The notes under the pieces are model-generated. The model was not told the origin of the DNA and searched no databases. It saw nothing but the letters and a program-made list of their open reading frames with translations. The translations under genes were made by a program, and so were the position numbers. This document shows, piece by piece, positions 1 to 6,020 of a stretch of DNA of 14,568 bases (its first letter is position 1; every line of letters begins with the position of its first letter). Origin of the DNA: an uncultured bacterium. GTDB lineage: Bacteria; Bacillota; Clostridia; Lachnospirales; Lachnospiraceae. The stretch spans positions 1 through 14,568 of the forward strand of contig CALFUE010000023.1 in NCBI GenBank assembly GCA_937916345.1, read 5' to 3'.

Positions 1-1
1 C

Positions 2-217
2 ATCAGGCTCTCAAACAGGCGTGGGGTTGTAAACGTACAGGACCCCTTCAAGGTTGAGATGGAATTAAGAAAAATAGTTCCCGCAGAAGAAGGAAACGCA
101 CTATGCCACAGATTCGTAGATCACGGCCGCGCGGTTTGCAGCGCCAGATCAAAGCCATTCTGTGACAAGTGCGTTCTCTTAGACCTGTGTCCGTCAAAAA
201 TACAAGCGGGACTGTAA
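2..217 (+). CDS. nth: Endonuclease III, C-terminal part (5' end outside window)
   Basis: This is the last 71 codons of an endonuclease III-like DNA glycosylase/AP lyase, which removes oxidised pyrimidines in base excision repair. The frame is open from base 2 to a TAA at 215-217. The visible part holds the segment ISNR-like/RRGVV.VQDPFK.E.ELRKIVP, then the conserved VDHGR (residues 39-43), and then four cysteines that would ligate the [4Fe-4S] cluster: C46, C54, C57 and C63. The catalytic helix-hairpin-helix Lys/Asp lie upstream of the window. The cysteine spacing is X7-X2-X5, whereas the usual endonuclease III pattern is X6-X2-X5, so this copy has one extra residue in the first loop. It is the only plus-strand gene here. 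Its stop codon lies inside the 3' end of the convergent rnpB. The family call is firm, although a related member such as a MutY-like paralogue cannot be fully excluded from the C-terminus alone. Confidence 0.88.
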   Translation: MRLSNRRGVVNVQDPFKVEMELRKIVPAEEGNALCHRFVDHGRAVCSARSKPFCDKCVLLDLCPSKIQAGL

Positions 218-537
218 GCCGGGTTCTGTCGTTTAAAATGATCATCCATCTAGGATGCGCGTTGCCGCGCACCTCAAGCAACCTACCTGAAGCCGGCGGG
301 CCACCGTATGCTTGCGTTTGGTCTTGCTTCGGATGGGGTTTACAATGCCGCAGGCGTTACCGTCTGCGCGGTAGTCTCTTACACTGCCCTTTCACCCTTA
401 CCGCAAAAGCGGCGGTTTGCTTTCTGTTGCACTATCCCGGGAGTCGCCTCCGCCGGACGTTATCCGGCATCCTGCCCTGTGAAGCCCGGACTTTCCTCAC
501 CTGATAAAAATCAGCCGCGATCATTCATCCCGCTTGC
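203..537 (-). ncRNA. rnpB: RNase P RNA, type A (M1 RNA)
   Basis: This is the catalytic RNA of ribonuclease P, which trims the 5' leader of precursor tRNAs. Read on the minus strand it contains the universal 5' core GAGGAAAGTCCGGGCTTCAC (about 479-498), AGACCAAA and GGTAGGTTGCTTGAGG in the 3' half, and the 3' core ACAGAACCCGGCTTA (about 214-228). The ends are set by helix P1: CAAGCGGGA (536-528) pairs perfectly over 9 bp with TCCCGCTTG (211-203). About 335 nt fits type A. A promoter 7 nt upstream places +1 at about 537. The 3' terminus overlaps the last codons and stop of nth on the other strand. The exact 3' end may be a few bases further, in the following TATTTTT. Confidence 0.95.
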
Positions 538-543
538 CAATCC

Positions 544-572
544 ACTCTAACACTCAATCCTCTTTCTTTCAA
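544..572 (-). promoter_or_regulatory. rnpB promoter
   Basis: On the minus strand there is a -35 TTGAAA (572-567), a 17-bp spacer and a -10 TAGAGT (549-544). It predicts a start at about 537, exactly where the P1 helix of RNase P RNA begins. The agreement between the two independent signals supports both. The 58 bases between this promoter and the ABC stop codon at 631 contain only an imperfect hairpin (GCGGCTG/CAGCGGC with a G-G mismatch) without a T-run. Confidence 0.75.
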
Positions 573-630
573 GAATTTTTTGCGCAGGCATTTTGGTCTC
601 TTTTGCCGCTGTTCACAGCCGCGAAACCCC

Positions 631-2406
631 CTAATCTATCTGCGCGTTGTAAAGATCATAGTAAAGTCCATGCTTCGCCAGCAGCTCCTTATGTGTTCCC
701 ATCTCACGGATCCCCCCCGCGTCAATATACATGATCTTGTCACACTCCCTGACAGTGCTCAGACGATGCGCGATAATAAACGAAGTACGCCCCTTTAACA
801 TAGCGTTCAGACCCTGCTGGAGAGCAGTCTCAGTCTGTACATCTATGCTGGAGGTAGCCTCGTCAAGCACCAGTATGGACGGGTCTGACAGCAGAGTCCT
901 GGCAAAGGCTATGAGCTGCCGCTGCCCCTGTGACAGCGAGGATCCCCTCTCCGTGACCACAGTATCGTAACCGTTTTCCATTGACGATATGAACTCATGG
1001 GCTCTGACCACCTCAGAAACCCTCTCTATTTCATCCCTGGTGGCATCCAGCCTTCCGTAACGGATATTATCCTCAATGGTACCCGTAAAAATAAAGCTGT
1101 CCTGAAGCATTATACCCATCTGTGAGCGCAGGGAGCTCAATGTCACCTTTGATATGTCATCCCCGTCTATCAGTATCTGCCCCTTGTCCACATCATAGAA
1201 TCTTGATATCAGATTCACAATGGTGCTCTTTCCGGCGCCTGTGGGTCCCACGAGTGCCACACTCTCCCCGGGTTCAACCGTAAAGGATACATCATGGAGC
1301 ACCTCCACATCATCCTCATAGGAGAAGGAGACATTCCTAAACTCCACCCTTCCCCTGATGGCGGCAAGTTCGTGAGCATCAGGTGCGTCATCCACCTCCA
1401 CCGGCTCATCCATAGTCTCGAATATCCTCTCGAGGTAGGCGATATTATTTATAAAATTGTTGAATATATTTCCCAGGTTCATGATGGGCTGCCAGAAATA
1501 TGAGGCGTAGCCCGATATGGCAACTATAGTTCCCAGACTCTTGTTCCCCGCGCCGAAGAGCAGTATGCCGAACAAAAATATGGCAGCTCTGACACACACC
1601 GAAATGGTGTCGATCCCGGGCCACACCAGGTTGGAATAACGCACTGCCACTGTCCAGGAATCCCTGCATTCCTTTGAGAGCCCCTCAAAGATACGCGCAT
1701 TCTCATCCTCTCTGGCAAATATCTGGGTGATCCTGGCACCCACGATGTTCTCCTGGAGATAGGCGTTCAGATTTGAATTCTTGTTTGAGACCACCTGCCA
1801 CGCCTTTCTCTGGCGGTTCTTGATCCAGAACATAAATACCGCCAGAACCGGCACTCCGCACATTACAACGCCCGCCAGCTGCACATCCACGACAAACATG
1901 AATATAATGATAAATATCAGGTTGAAGCCCTCGAGGATGATGCTGATAAGTCCGTTAGAGAGCATATCCGACACCGAGTTTACATAATTCACCACCCTGA
2001 TGAGGATCTTGCCGTGAGGCCTGCTATCATAATAGCTGAAGGGCAGCTTCTGCAGATGCGCGAAGAGGTCCTTCCTGATGTCATAGATGATGCCCTGGCT
2101 AACGCGTACCATTATATGCTGGCGCACCGTGAAAAACAGGATACTAAGCGCATAGAGCACCGCCACCAGAACCACCAGCTCCAAAAGCATGGTTACATTT
2201 CCCTGAGGGATCGCCACATCCAGCGCATTCTGGGTAACCATTGGGGCGAGATAGCCCACTGCCGCGCCGATGGCACTGAGGATAAGAGCCAGCGCCATCC
2301 TGCCGGAATACCTTTTTATGTAAACAAAAGCTCTCTTCAGACTCTTCACGCTGAAGGGTTTGTCGAGCTCTTCGTCTGTCTTGTATGTATTCTTAGCCAT
2401 TCTCAT
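631..2406 (-). CDS. ABC exporter half-transporter, consensus-ATPase subunit (BmrD/TM288-like)
   Basis: This 591-residue half-transporter has an N-terminal six-helix ABC transporter type 1 membrane domain (about 30-330) fused to an ATP-binding domain. Motifs are Walker A GPTGAGKST (387-395), Q-loop Q435, signature LSQGQ (491-495), Walker B ILVLDE (511-516) with catalytic Glu516, and H-loop His547. The ATPase residues are intact, but the signature is LSQGQ rather than LSGGQ. In heterodimeric exporters such as TM287/288 and BmrCD, that deviation sits opposite the partner's degenerate site. The start ATG overlaps the partner's stop (ATGA), giving tight translational coupling. A second ATG two codons later (2400) is an alternative start. 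Likely substrates are drugs, lipids or peptides exported from the cytoplasm. The sequence does not show which. The exporter-family call is near certain and the substrate is unknown. Confidence 0.93.
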   Translation of the reverse strand: MRMAKNTYKTDEELDKPFSVKSLKRAFVYIKRYSGRMALALILSAIGAAVGYLAPMVTQNALDVAIPQGNVTMLLELVVLVAVLYALSILFFTVRQHIMVRVSQGIIYDIRKDLFAHLQKLPFSYYDSRPHGKILIRVVNYVNSVSDMLSNGLISIILEGFNLIFIIIFMFVVDVQLAGVVMCGVPVLAVFMFWIKNRQRKAWQVVSNKNSNLNAYLQENIVGARITQIFAREDENARIFEGLSKECRDSWTVAVRYSNLVWPGIDTISVCVRAAIFLFGILLFGAGNKSLGTIVAISGYASYFWQPIMNLGNIFNNFINNIAYLERIFETMDEPVEVDDAPDAHELAAIRGRVEFRNVSFSYEDDVEVLHDVSFTVEPGESVALVGPTGAGKSTIVNLISRFYDVDKGQILIDGDDISKVTLSSLRSQMGIMLQDSFIFTGTIEDNIRYGRLDATRDEIERVSEVVRAHEFISSMENGYDTVVTERGSSLSQGQRQLIAFARTLLSDPSILVLDEATSSIDVQTETALQQGLNAMLKGRTSFIIAHRLSTVRECDKIMYIDAGGIREMGTHKELLAKHGLYYDLYNAQID

Positions 2407-4172
2407 GCACCCGTCTGGAGTCTCACCAGATCGTAAAAATACCCTTTCTTTGCCAACAGCTCATCGTAGGTACCGCTTTCCGTGATGCGTCCGTCCTTCA
2501 GGATCAGTATCCTGTCTGCATATTTGGTGGTGGAGATACGCTGCGCAATAATTATCTTTGTGCAGTCAAAATCCAACTCCGACAAATGCTGCTGTATCTC
2601 CTTCTCCGTCTCCATATCCACGGCTGAAGTGGTATCGTCAAGTATCAGTATCGAGGGCTTTACCGCCAGGGCTCTGGCAAGGGAAATCCTCTGCTTCTGA
2701 CCTCCCGAGAGACCCACTCCCCTCTCGCCCACGATGGTTTCATAGCCCTCTGGCATATGCGCGATAAAATCCGATGCAGAGGAATAGCGTGCGTATTTTA
2801 CCACCACCTCGTGAGAAATGTGGGGATCTCCGTAGGCGATATTGCCCTCTATAGTGTCGGAATAGAGCAGCACATCCTGTGTCGCCAAACCGATGTGACA
2901 CCGCAGATCCTTCAGCTTATAATCCCTGATATCCACGCCGTCTATGAGCACCTCTCCGCTCGTGGGCTCGTAAAATCTCGGGATCAGATGGATAAGAGAG
3001 CTCTTGCCGCAGCCGGTCTCTCCCATTATGGCGACGGTCTCTCCCGGCTCTGCCACAAAGCTCACATCGTAGAGCACCGGCAGATTTCCGTCAAAATACC
3101 GGAAGGACACATTCTTAAACTCGATCCTTCCCCTGAAGGGCTCCTCGTGACTCTTTGCATCCTCCTTGTCCTTTATTATCGCTTCGGAGAAATATATCTC
3201 CATGACCTTTGTGGCCGCAGCGGAAAAGCGCTGAAACTCATTCATTATATTTCCCAGCATCCTCATGGGATTCGCTATAGCCCAGATGAGACCGGAAAAC
3301 GCCACATATTCTCCCATGGAAAGGCTTCCCTGTATAAGGAACAGACCGCCCACCAAAAGCATTACGACAGGCATAAGGTTCGCGAAGGACTCCATATAGG
3401 GAAAGTAGTGCTGCCAAACCAGCGCGGTCTTTATATTGGTATCCCTGTAATCGGAATTCGCGCCGTCAAATTTTTCTTTCTCGTGATCTTCCCTGGCAAA
3501 GGCCTTCACCACCCGGTTTCCCGCGATATTCTCCTGGGCATAGGAGTTCATCTGCGCGAGCTTCTCACGCAGACTCGCGTGCATCGGCGCTACACGATTC
3601 TTGAACCTGACTATAACAAGGAATACAAGAGGGGATATGACAAGAAGCGAGATCGCCATCAAAGGGTTCATCATAAAGAAATAGACCGCGACCGACAAAT
3701 AAAGTGAAAAGGATTCCACGATCACTCTGATGACCCAGGCAATCATGTGGCGAACCGCGTCCAGATCTCCCGTCATACGGGTCATCAGGTCTCCCGTCCT
3801 GTAGGTAGAATAAAATGTCATGTCCTGGCGCTGTATCTTGTCATAGAGATAGTTTCTGATGCGGTACAGCGTCTCCTGAGACACAAACTCGTAGGCCATA
3901 CAATCCAGATAAGTAATGATGCAGCGGAATATCGTGAGTCCGACCATGAGGGCTATCAGCATAAAAAAGCCATCCCGGTCCGCCGCAAGGTTTTCGGCAG
4001 CGTTCTCACCGCTCAGATAAGTATCCACCAGCCTTCCCGAAAAATAGGGCACTACCAGCTGAAGCGCACAATAACAGACTGTGCCTGTCAGCCCCAGGAT
4101 ATAGAGCGGACGCACACCCTCCATGTTTTTCCACAGAAACGTAATCTTTTCTTTTGTCGTATAATTTTTCAT
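2403..4172 (-). CDS. ABC exporter half-transporter, degenerate-site subunit (BmrC/TM287-like)
   Basis: This 589-residue fused membrane and ATPase subunit is first in the ABC operon. The six-helix membrane domain spans about 20-320, with coupling-helix sequence around YSTYRTGDLMTRMTGD (121-136). The ATPase domain has Walker A GETGCGKSS (384-392), Q-loop Q432, a canonical signature LSGGQ (488-492) and Walker B ILILDD (508-513). Asp513 replaces the catalytic Glu, and Gln544 replaces the switch His (AQR instead of AHR). These two changes are the hallmark of the subunit that builds the non-hydrolytic site in heterodimeric exporters. Its intact LSGGQ would serve the partner's active site. A GCGAGG ribosome site lies about 7-10 nt before the ATG. 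A weak terminator-like hairpin lies 25-53 nt upstream. Function is predicted as the obligate partner of the gene at 631-2406. Confidence 0.93.
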   Translation of the reverse strand: MKNYTTKEKITFLWKNMEGVRPLYILGLTGTVCYCALQLVVPYFSGRLVDTYLSGENAAENLAADRDGFFMLIALMVGLTIFRCIITYLDCMAYEFVSQETLYRIRNYLYDKIQRQDMTFYSTYRTGDLMTRMTGDLDAVRHMIAWVIRVIVESFSLYLSVAVYFFMMNPLMAISLLVISPLVFLVIVRFKNRVAPMHASLREKLAQMNSYAQENIAGNRVVKAFAREDHEKEKFDGANSDYRDTNIKTALVWQHYFPYMESFANLMPVVMLLVGGLFLIQGSLSMGEYVAFSGLIWAIANPMRMLGNIMNEFQRFSAAATKVMEIYFSEAIIKDKEDAKSHEEPFRGRIEFKNVSFRYFDGNLPVLYDVSFVAEPGETVAIMGETGCGKSSLIHLIPRFYEPTSGEVLIDGVDIRDYKLKDLRCHIGLATQDVLLYSDTIEGNIAYGDPHISHEVVVKYARYSSASDFIAHMPEGYETIVGERGVGLSGGQKQRISLARALAVKPSILILDDTTSAVDMETEKEIQQHLSELDFDCTKIIIAQRISTTKYADRILILKDGRITESGTYDELLAKKGYFYDLVRLQTGA

Positions 4173-4196
4173 CCTTAAACCTCGCTTAAGACCGGC

Positions 4197-4225
4197 AAAA
4201 AAACCCGTATGCTATCCATTACGGA
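4197..4225 (-). terminator. Weak intrinsic terminator or attenuator between cdd and the ABC operon
   Basis: On the minus strand TCCGTA (4225-4220) pairs with TACGGG (4209-4204), five Watson-Crick pairs plus one G-U, around a 10-nt loop. Seven Ts (4203-4197) follow. The T-run is good but the stem is short, so readthrough from cdd into the ABC genes is likely. No convincing separate ABC promoter is seen in the 91-nt gap, which fits a leaky terminator or attenuator inside one transcript. Confidence 0.45.
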
Positions 4226-4263
4226 AACACCCGGTAAACAAAGGGGGTTAACAAAAATATTTT

Positions 4264-4680
4264 TTACAGGTTTTCCGGCCCGAAGCTAAAGGGGAGAAGC
4301 TCGCCTAAGGTATGTATCTCGTAGTGTCCGTCACGGTCAGCGCAAATCACGCAGAAATCGTCATCCGCAAACTCCCGCAGCACCTGACGGCACACCCCGC
4401 AGGGGTAGGCAGGTCTGCTGCTTTTACCGTTACCTCCGCCTGCGACCGCTATCGCTTTGAAAGACCTGAAGCCTGATGCCACGGCGTAATTTAAGGCCGT
4501 GCGCTCTGCGCAGGAGCCCGGGGTAAAGGCGGCATTCTCCACATTACAGCCCTTAAACATCTCCCCGCTTTCAGTAAGCAATGCCGCCCCAACACGGTAC
4601 CCCGAGTAGGGAGCATAGGCATTTTCTCCGGCATCAATCGCCTCACTCAACAATCTCTCTATCTCTGAATCGCTTATCAT
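4264..4680 (-). CDS. cdd: Cytidine deaminase
   Basis: This 138-residue enzyme is the usual length for the tetrameric, one-zinc bacterial cytidine deaminase, which hydrolyses (deoxy)cytidine to (deoxy)uridine in pyrimidine salvage in the cytosol. Visible signatures are YSGYRVGAAL (25-34), the substrate-binding GCNVENAAF (44-52), CAERTA (57-62) with zinc ligand C57 and proton-shuttling E59, and PCGVCRQVL (93-101) with zinc ligands C94 and C97. All catalytic residues are present. A GGGGAG ribosome site lies about 6 nt before the ATG. Upstream is a TATAAT (4710-4705) at the edge of a perfect inverted repeat that covers the promoter. The ABC exporter genes follow after a weak terminator. Confidence 0.97.
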   Translation of the reverse strand: MISDSEIERLLSEAIDAGENAYAPYSGYRVGAALLTESGEMFKGCNVENAAFTPGSCAERTALNYAVASGFRSFKAIAVAGGGNGKSSRPAYPCGVCRQVLREFADDDFCVICADRDGHYEIHTLGELLPFSFGPENL

Positions 4681-4704
4681 ATCATCTCCCCTGTTATCCT
4701 AAAA

Positions 4705-4744
4705 ATTATAGTGAACGACAAAAAAATTTTGTCGTTCACTATAA
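4705..4744 (-). promoter_or_regulatory. Perfect 18-bp inverted repeat covering the cdd promoter
   Basis: Arms 4706-4723 and 4727-4744 (TTATAGTGAACGACAAAA on the left) are perfect reverse complements around a 3-nt centre AAA. On the minus strand the outer edge forms TATAAT (4710-4705), a consensus -10 placing +1 about 18 nt before the cdd ATG. No good TTGACA exists at normal spacing; the nearest is ACGACA at 19 bp, inside the other arm. The repeat therefore covers the whole -10 to -35 region. As DNA it would suit a dimeric repressor or activator. As RNA it would be a strong hairpin, but no T-run follows, so a terminator is less likely. By symmetry the plus strand also carries TATAAA facing outward. 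Confidence 0.65.
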
Positions 4745-4746
4745 AA

Positions 4747-4776
4747 GAGGCATGGGACTTAATCTGTCCATGCCTC
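4747..4776 (-). terminator. Intrinsic terminator of the small membrane-protein operon
   Basis: On the minus strand GAGGCATGGAC (4776-4766) pairs with GTCCCATGCCTC (4758-4747), nine continuous pairs plus two beyond a single bulged C. TTTTAT follows. It lies 18 nt after the stop codon at 4794 and just upstream of the cdd promoter palindrome. The orientation fits termination of the 5502-4794 transcript. Confidence 0.7.
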
Positions 4777-4793
4777 CATAAAAAAAAATCAAA

Positions 4794-5105
4794 TCATTTG
4801 GTTTTCTGAAGCGCTCTCCTGACAGAACCCTTAGGATCTCTGATGAGCAGCATCACTACCCATATCACCAGCGCAAGCGCTACGACAGAGAGCCCGAGAA
4901 ATGAATCATTTATCATATCCTCAAGCGCCGGCTTGAAACAGGCCGCCCCGACCTCTGTAAATTCTACGACGGCATCCACCAGCCACATGATAGATGCTCC
5001 CCAGAACATAAACATCAGGGGCTCAAGTCTCATATGGTCATTCTCTCTTCTGTACCATATCACGGTAGTGATAACTGCCGCGAAAACCGTAATAAGAAGT
5101 GTCAT
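4794..5105 (-). CDS. Small membrane protein of unknown function (second gene of pair)
   Basis: This 103-residue protein has about three predicted hydrophobic segments: 1-18, roughly 30-50 (MFMFWGASIMWLVDAVVEF) and 68-88. It ends in a basic tail, RDPKGSVRRALQKTK. The middle segment carries an acidic Asp/Glu pair (D44, E48), which is unusual inside a helix. The protein starts one nucleotide after the stop of the preceding gene (TGA-G-ATG), so translation is almost certainly coupled and the two products probably act together. I have an impression, from general familiarity only, that such pairs recur in Firmicutes. No function is known to me and no catalytic motif is seen. Confidence 0.85.
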   Translation of the reverse strand: MTLLITVFAAVITTVIWYRRENDHMRLEPLMFMFWGASIMWLVDAVVEFTEVGAACFKPALEDMINDSFLGLSVVALALVIWVVMLLIRDPKGSVRRALQKTK

Positions 5106-5106
5106 C

Positions 5107-5502
5107 TCACGCTTCCTCCTCTACCGTCTCATCGCTGTCAGATCTCTTCATGATGCTGTCGGCAGCTGCGCACATAACTGCCCACACACCTGTGACAAGA
5201 AGTGCCATTCCCACTCCTGTGGTAGCCATCTCCCGAAGCATATCAAAAGTATCCGCAGGATCATTCATCGCGGTAAGGAACGGGAAGAAGGGTGTGACCT
5301 CTCCGTGCCAAATGTGCTCAAACATCAGGAGTATCGCTCCTCCGACGAGCATATACGTCAGCCAGTGAAGCTTTCTCGAAAGCGTAAGCTTCCTTTGTAC
5401 CTCGCCGCCCTCAACAGCCTCTGCGGGCTCATTCTTTTCAACTGCTTTTTCTGCAACGGCTGCAACTGCGGCCTCCGCGGCAGGAATTAAAAAACATGCC
5501 AT
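5107..5502 (-). CDS. Small membrane protein of unknown function (first gene of pair, MACF-type N-terminus)
   Basis: This 131-residue protein has a hydrophobic, Ala-rich N-terminus (MACFLIPAAEAAVAAVAEKA), then an acidic/basic stretch (21-46). It has two predicted membrane helices at about 47-64 and 95-115, with a loop containing EHIWHGEVTPFFPFL (62-76) and an acidic C-terminus (DSDETVEEEA). The ATG has an excellent ribosome site, AAGAGGAGG, 8 nt upstream. It is driven by a consensus promoter (5574-5602) and followed after one nucleotide by the second membrane protein. I do not recognise a named family. The His-rich loop (H63, H66) next to a membrane helix could bind metal or haem, but that is speculation. 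Confidence 0.87.
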   Translation of the reverse strand: MACFLIPAAEAAVAAVAEKAVEKNEPAEAVEGGEVQRKLTLSRKLHWLTYMLVGGAILLMFEHIWHGEVTPFFPFLTAMNDPADTFDMLREMATTGVGMALLVTGVWAVMCAAADSIMKRSDSDETVEEEA

Positions 5503-5537
5503 GATCGCTTCCTCCTCTTATAACATATCCGGCTCCT

Positions 5538-5575
5538 AAAACAAAAAATCGGCAGCCCCAAAACTAACTACCGAT
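5538..5575 (-). terminator. Intrinsic terminator after the thioesterase gene
   Basis: On the minus strand ATCGGTAG (5575-5568) pairs with CTGCCGAT (5555-5548), eight pairs including one U-G, around a 12-nt loop. TTTTTGTTTT follows (5547-5538). It lies about 32 nt after the thioesterase stop. Its left arm overlaps the -10 of the next operon's promoter, so the intact hairpin forms only in transcripts coming from upstream. Confidence 0.72.
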
Positions 5576-5602
5576 TATAAATCAAAGAAAGCTGTAAGTC
5601 AA
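5574..5602 (-). promoter_or_regulatory. Promoter of the small membrane-protein pair
   Basis: On the minus strand TTGACT (5602-5597), a 17-bp spacer and TATAAT (5579-5574) form a near-consensus sigma-A promoter. Predicted +1 is about 5567, giving a leader of about 65 nt before the ATG at 5502. The -10 shares bases with the upstream terminator stem. Confidence 0.82.
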
Positions 5603-5607
5603 TCGTC

Positions 5608-6009
5608 TCATTTCTTAAATCCGGTGGCTGAAAACCTGGCCACGTAGACGCCCTCATTGTCGTATATATCCACATCATATACGCAGGAGGTTCTGCCGGA
5701 TTTCAGGCATTTAGCCCTGGCTGTAAGCCTGTCTCCCTTCGGAGCGTTCATATAACTGATATTGACATTCATAGCAACCGTCAGACGATGAGCATGATTG
5801 CTTGCCACCGCGAAGGCGAAATCACCCAGCATGAACATCACGCCTCCCATGACGCCGCCATAGGCATTACAGTGCTTTTCCCTGTCAATATCCATGCTGC
5901 AGACGGCTTCCTCGTCGGTAAGACTGTCGATCCTGCATCCGTTGCAGGTCGCGAAGCGATCTGCCTTAAAAAATTCCTGTGCCTCCGAAAGGCTTGCAAA
6001 CACACCCAT
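5608..6009 (-). CDS. PaaI-like hotdog-fold acyl-CoA thioesterase
   Basis: This 133-residue protein has the compact single hotdog fold expected of PaaI/YdiI-type thioesterases, which hydrolyse acyl-CoA or aryl-CoA thioesters. The central signature runs from H46-C-N48 through GGVMGGVMFMLGDFAFAVASN (51-71). It contains the helix-borne acidic residue D63 at the place of the PaaI catalytic Asp. The usual HGG is MGG here (M54). The chosen start, ATG at 6009, has an AGGAG site 6-7 nt upstream. A longer in-frame reading to 6081 would overlap the preceding gene by 61 nt and lacks a ribosome site. It starts 11 nt after the DegV-family gene, so the two are co-transcribed. A link to fatty-acid handling is inferred from this pairing. 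The actual substrate is unknown. Confidence 0.87.
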   Translation of the reverse strand: MGVFASLSEAQEFFKADRFATCNGCRIDSLTDEEAVCSMDIDREKHCNAYGGVMGGVMFMLGDFAFAVASNHAHRLTVAMNVNISYMNAPKGDRLTARAKCLKSGRTSCVYDVDIYDNEGVYVARFSATGFKK

Positions 6010-6020
6010 CTTTTTCTCCT

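Noticed and set aside
169..504. Plus-strand ORF across 169-504
   Set aside because: It lies almost wholly in the antisense of RNase P RNA, whose conserved core and P1 helix explain the sequence.
586..625. Possible terminator between the ABC operon and rnpB
   Set aside because: The GCGGCTG/CAGCGGC hairpin has a G-G mismatch and is followed by AAAAGAG rather than a T-run.
2757..3707. 316-codon plus-strand ORF antisense to the first ABC gene
   Set aside because: It lies entirely inside the ABC coding frame, which has all ABC motifs. Its translation is rich in His, Arg and Ile with no recognisable domain, as expected of a shadow frame.
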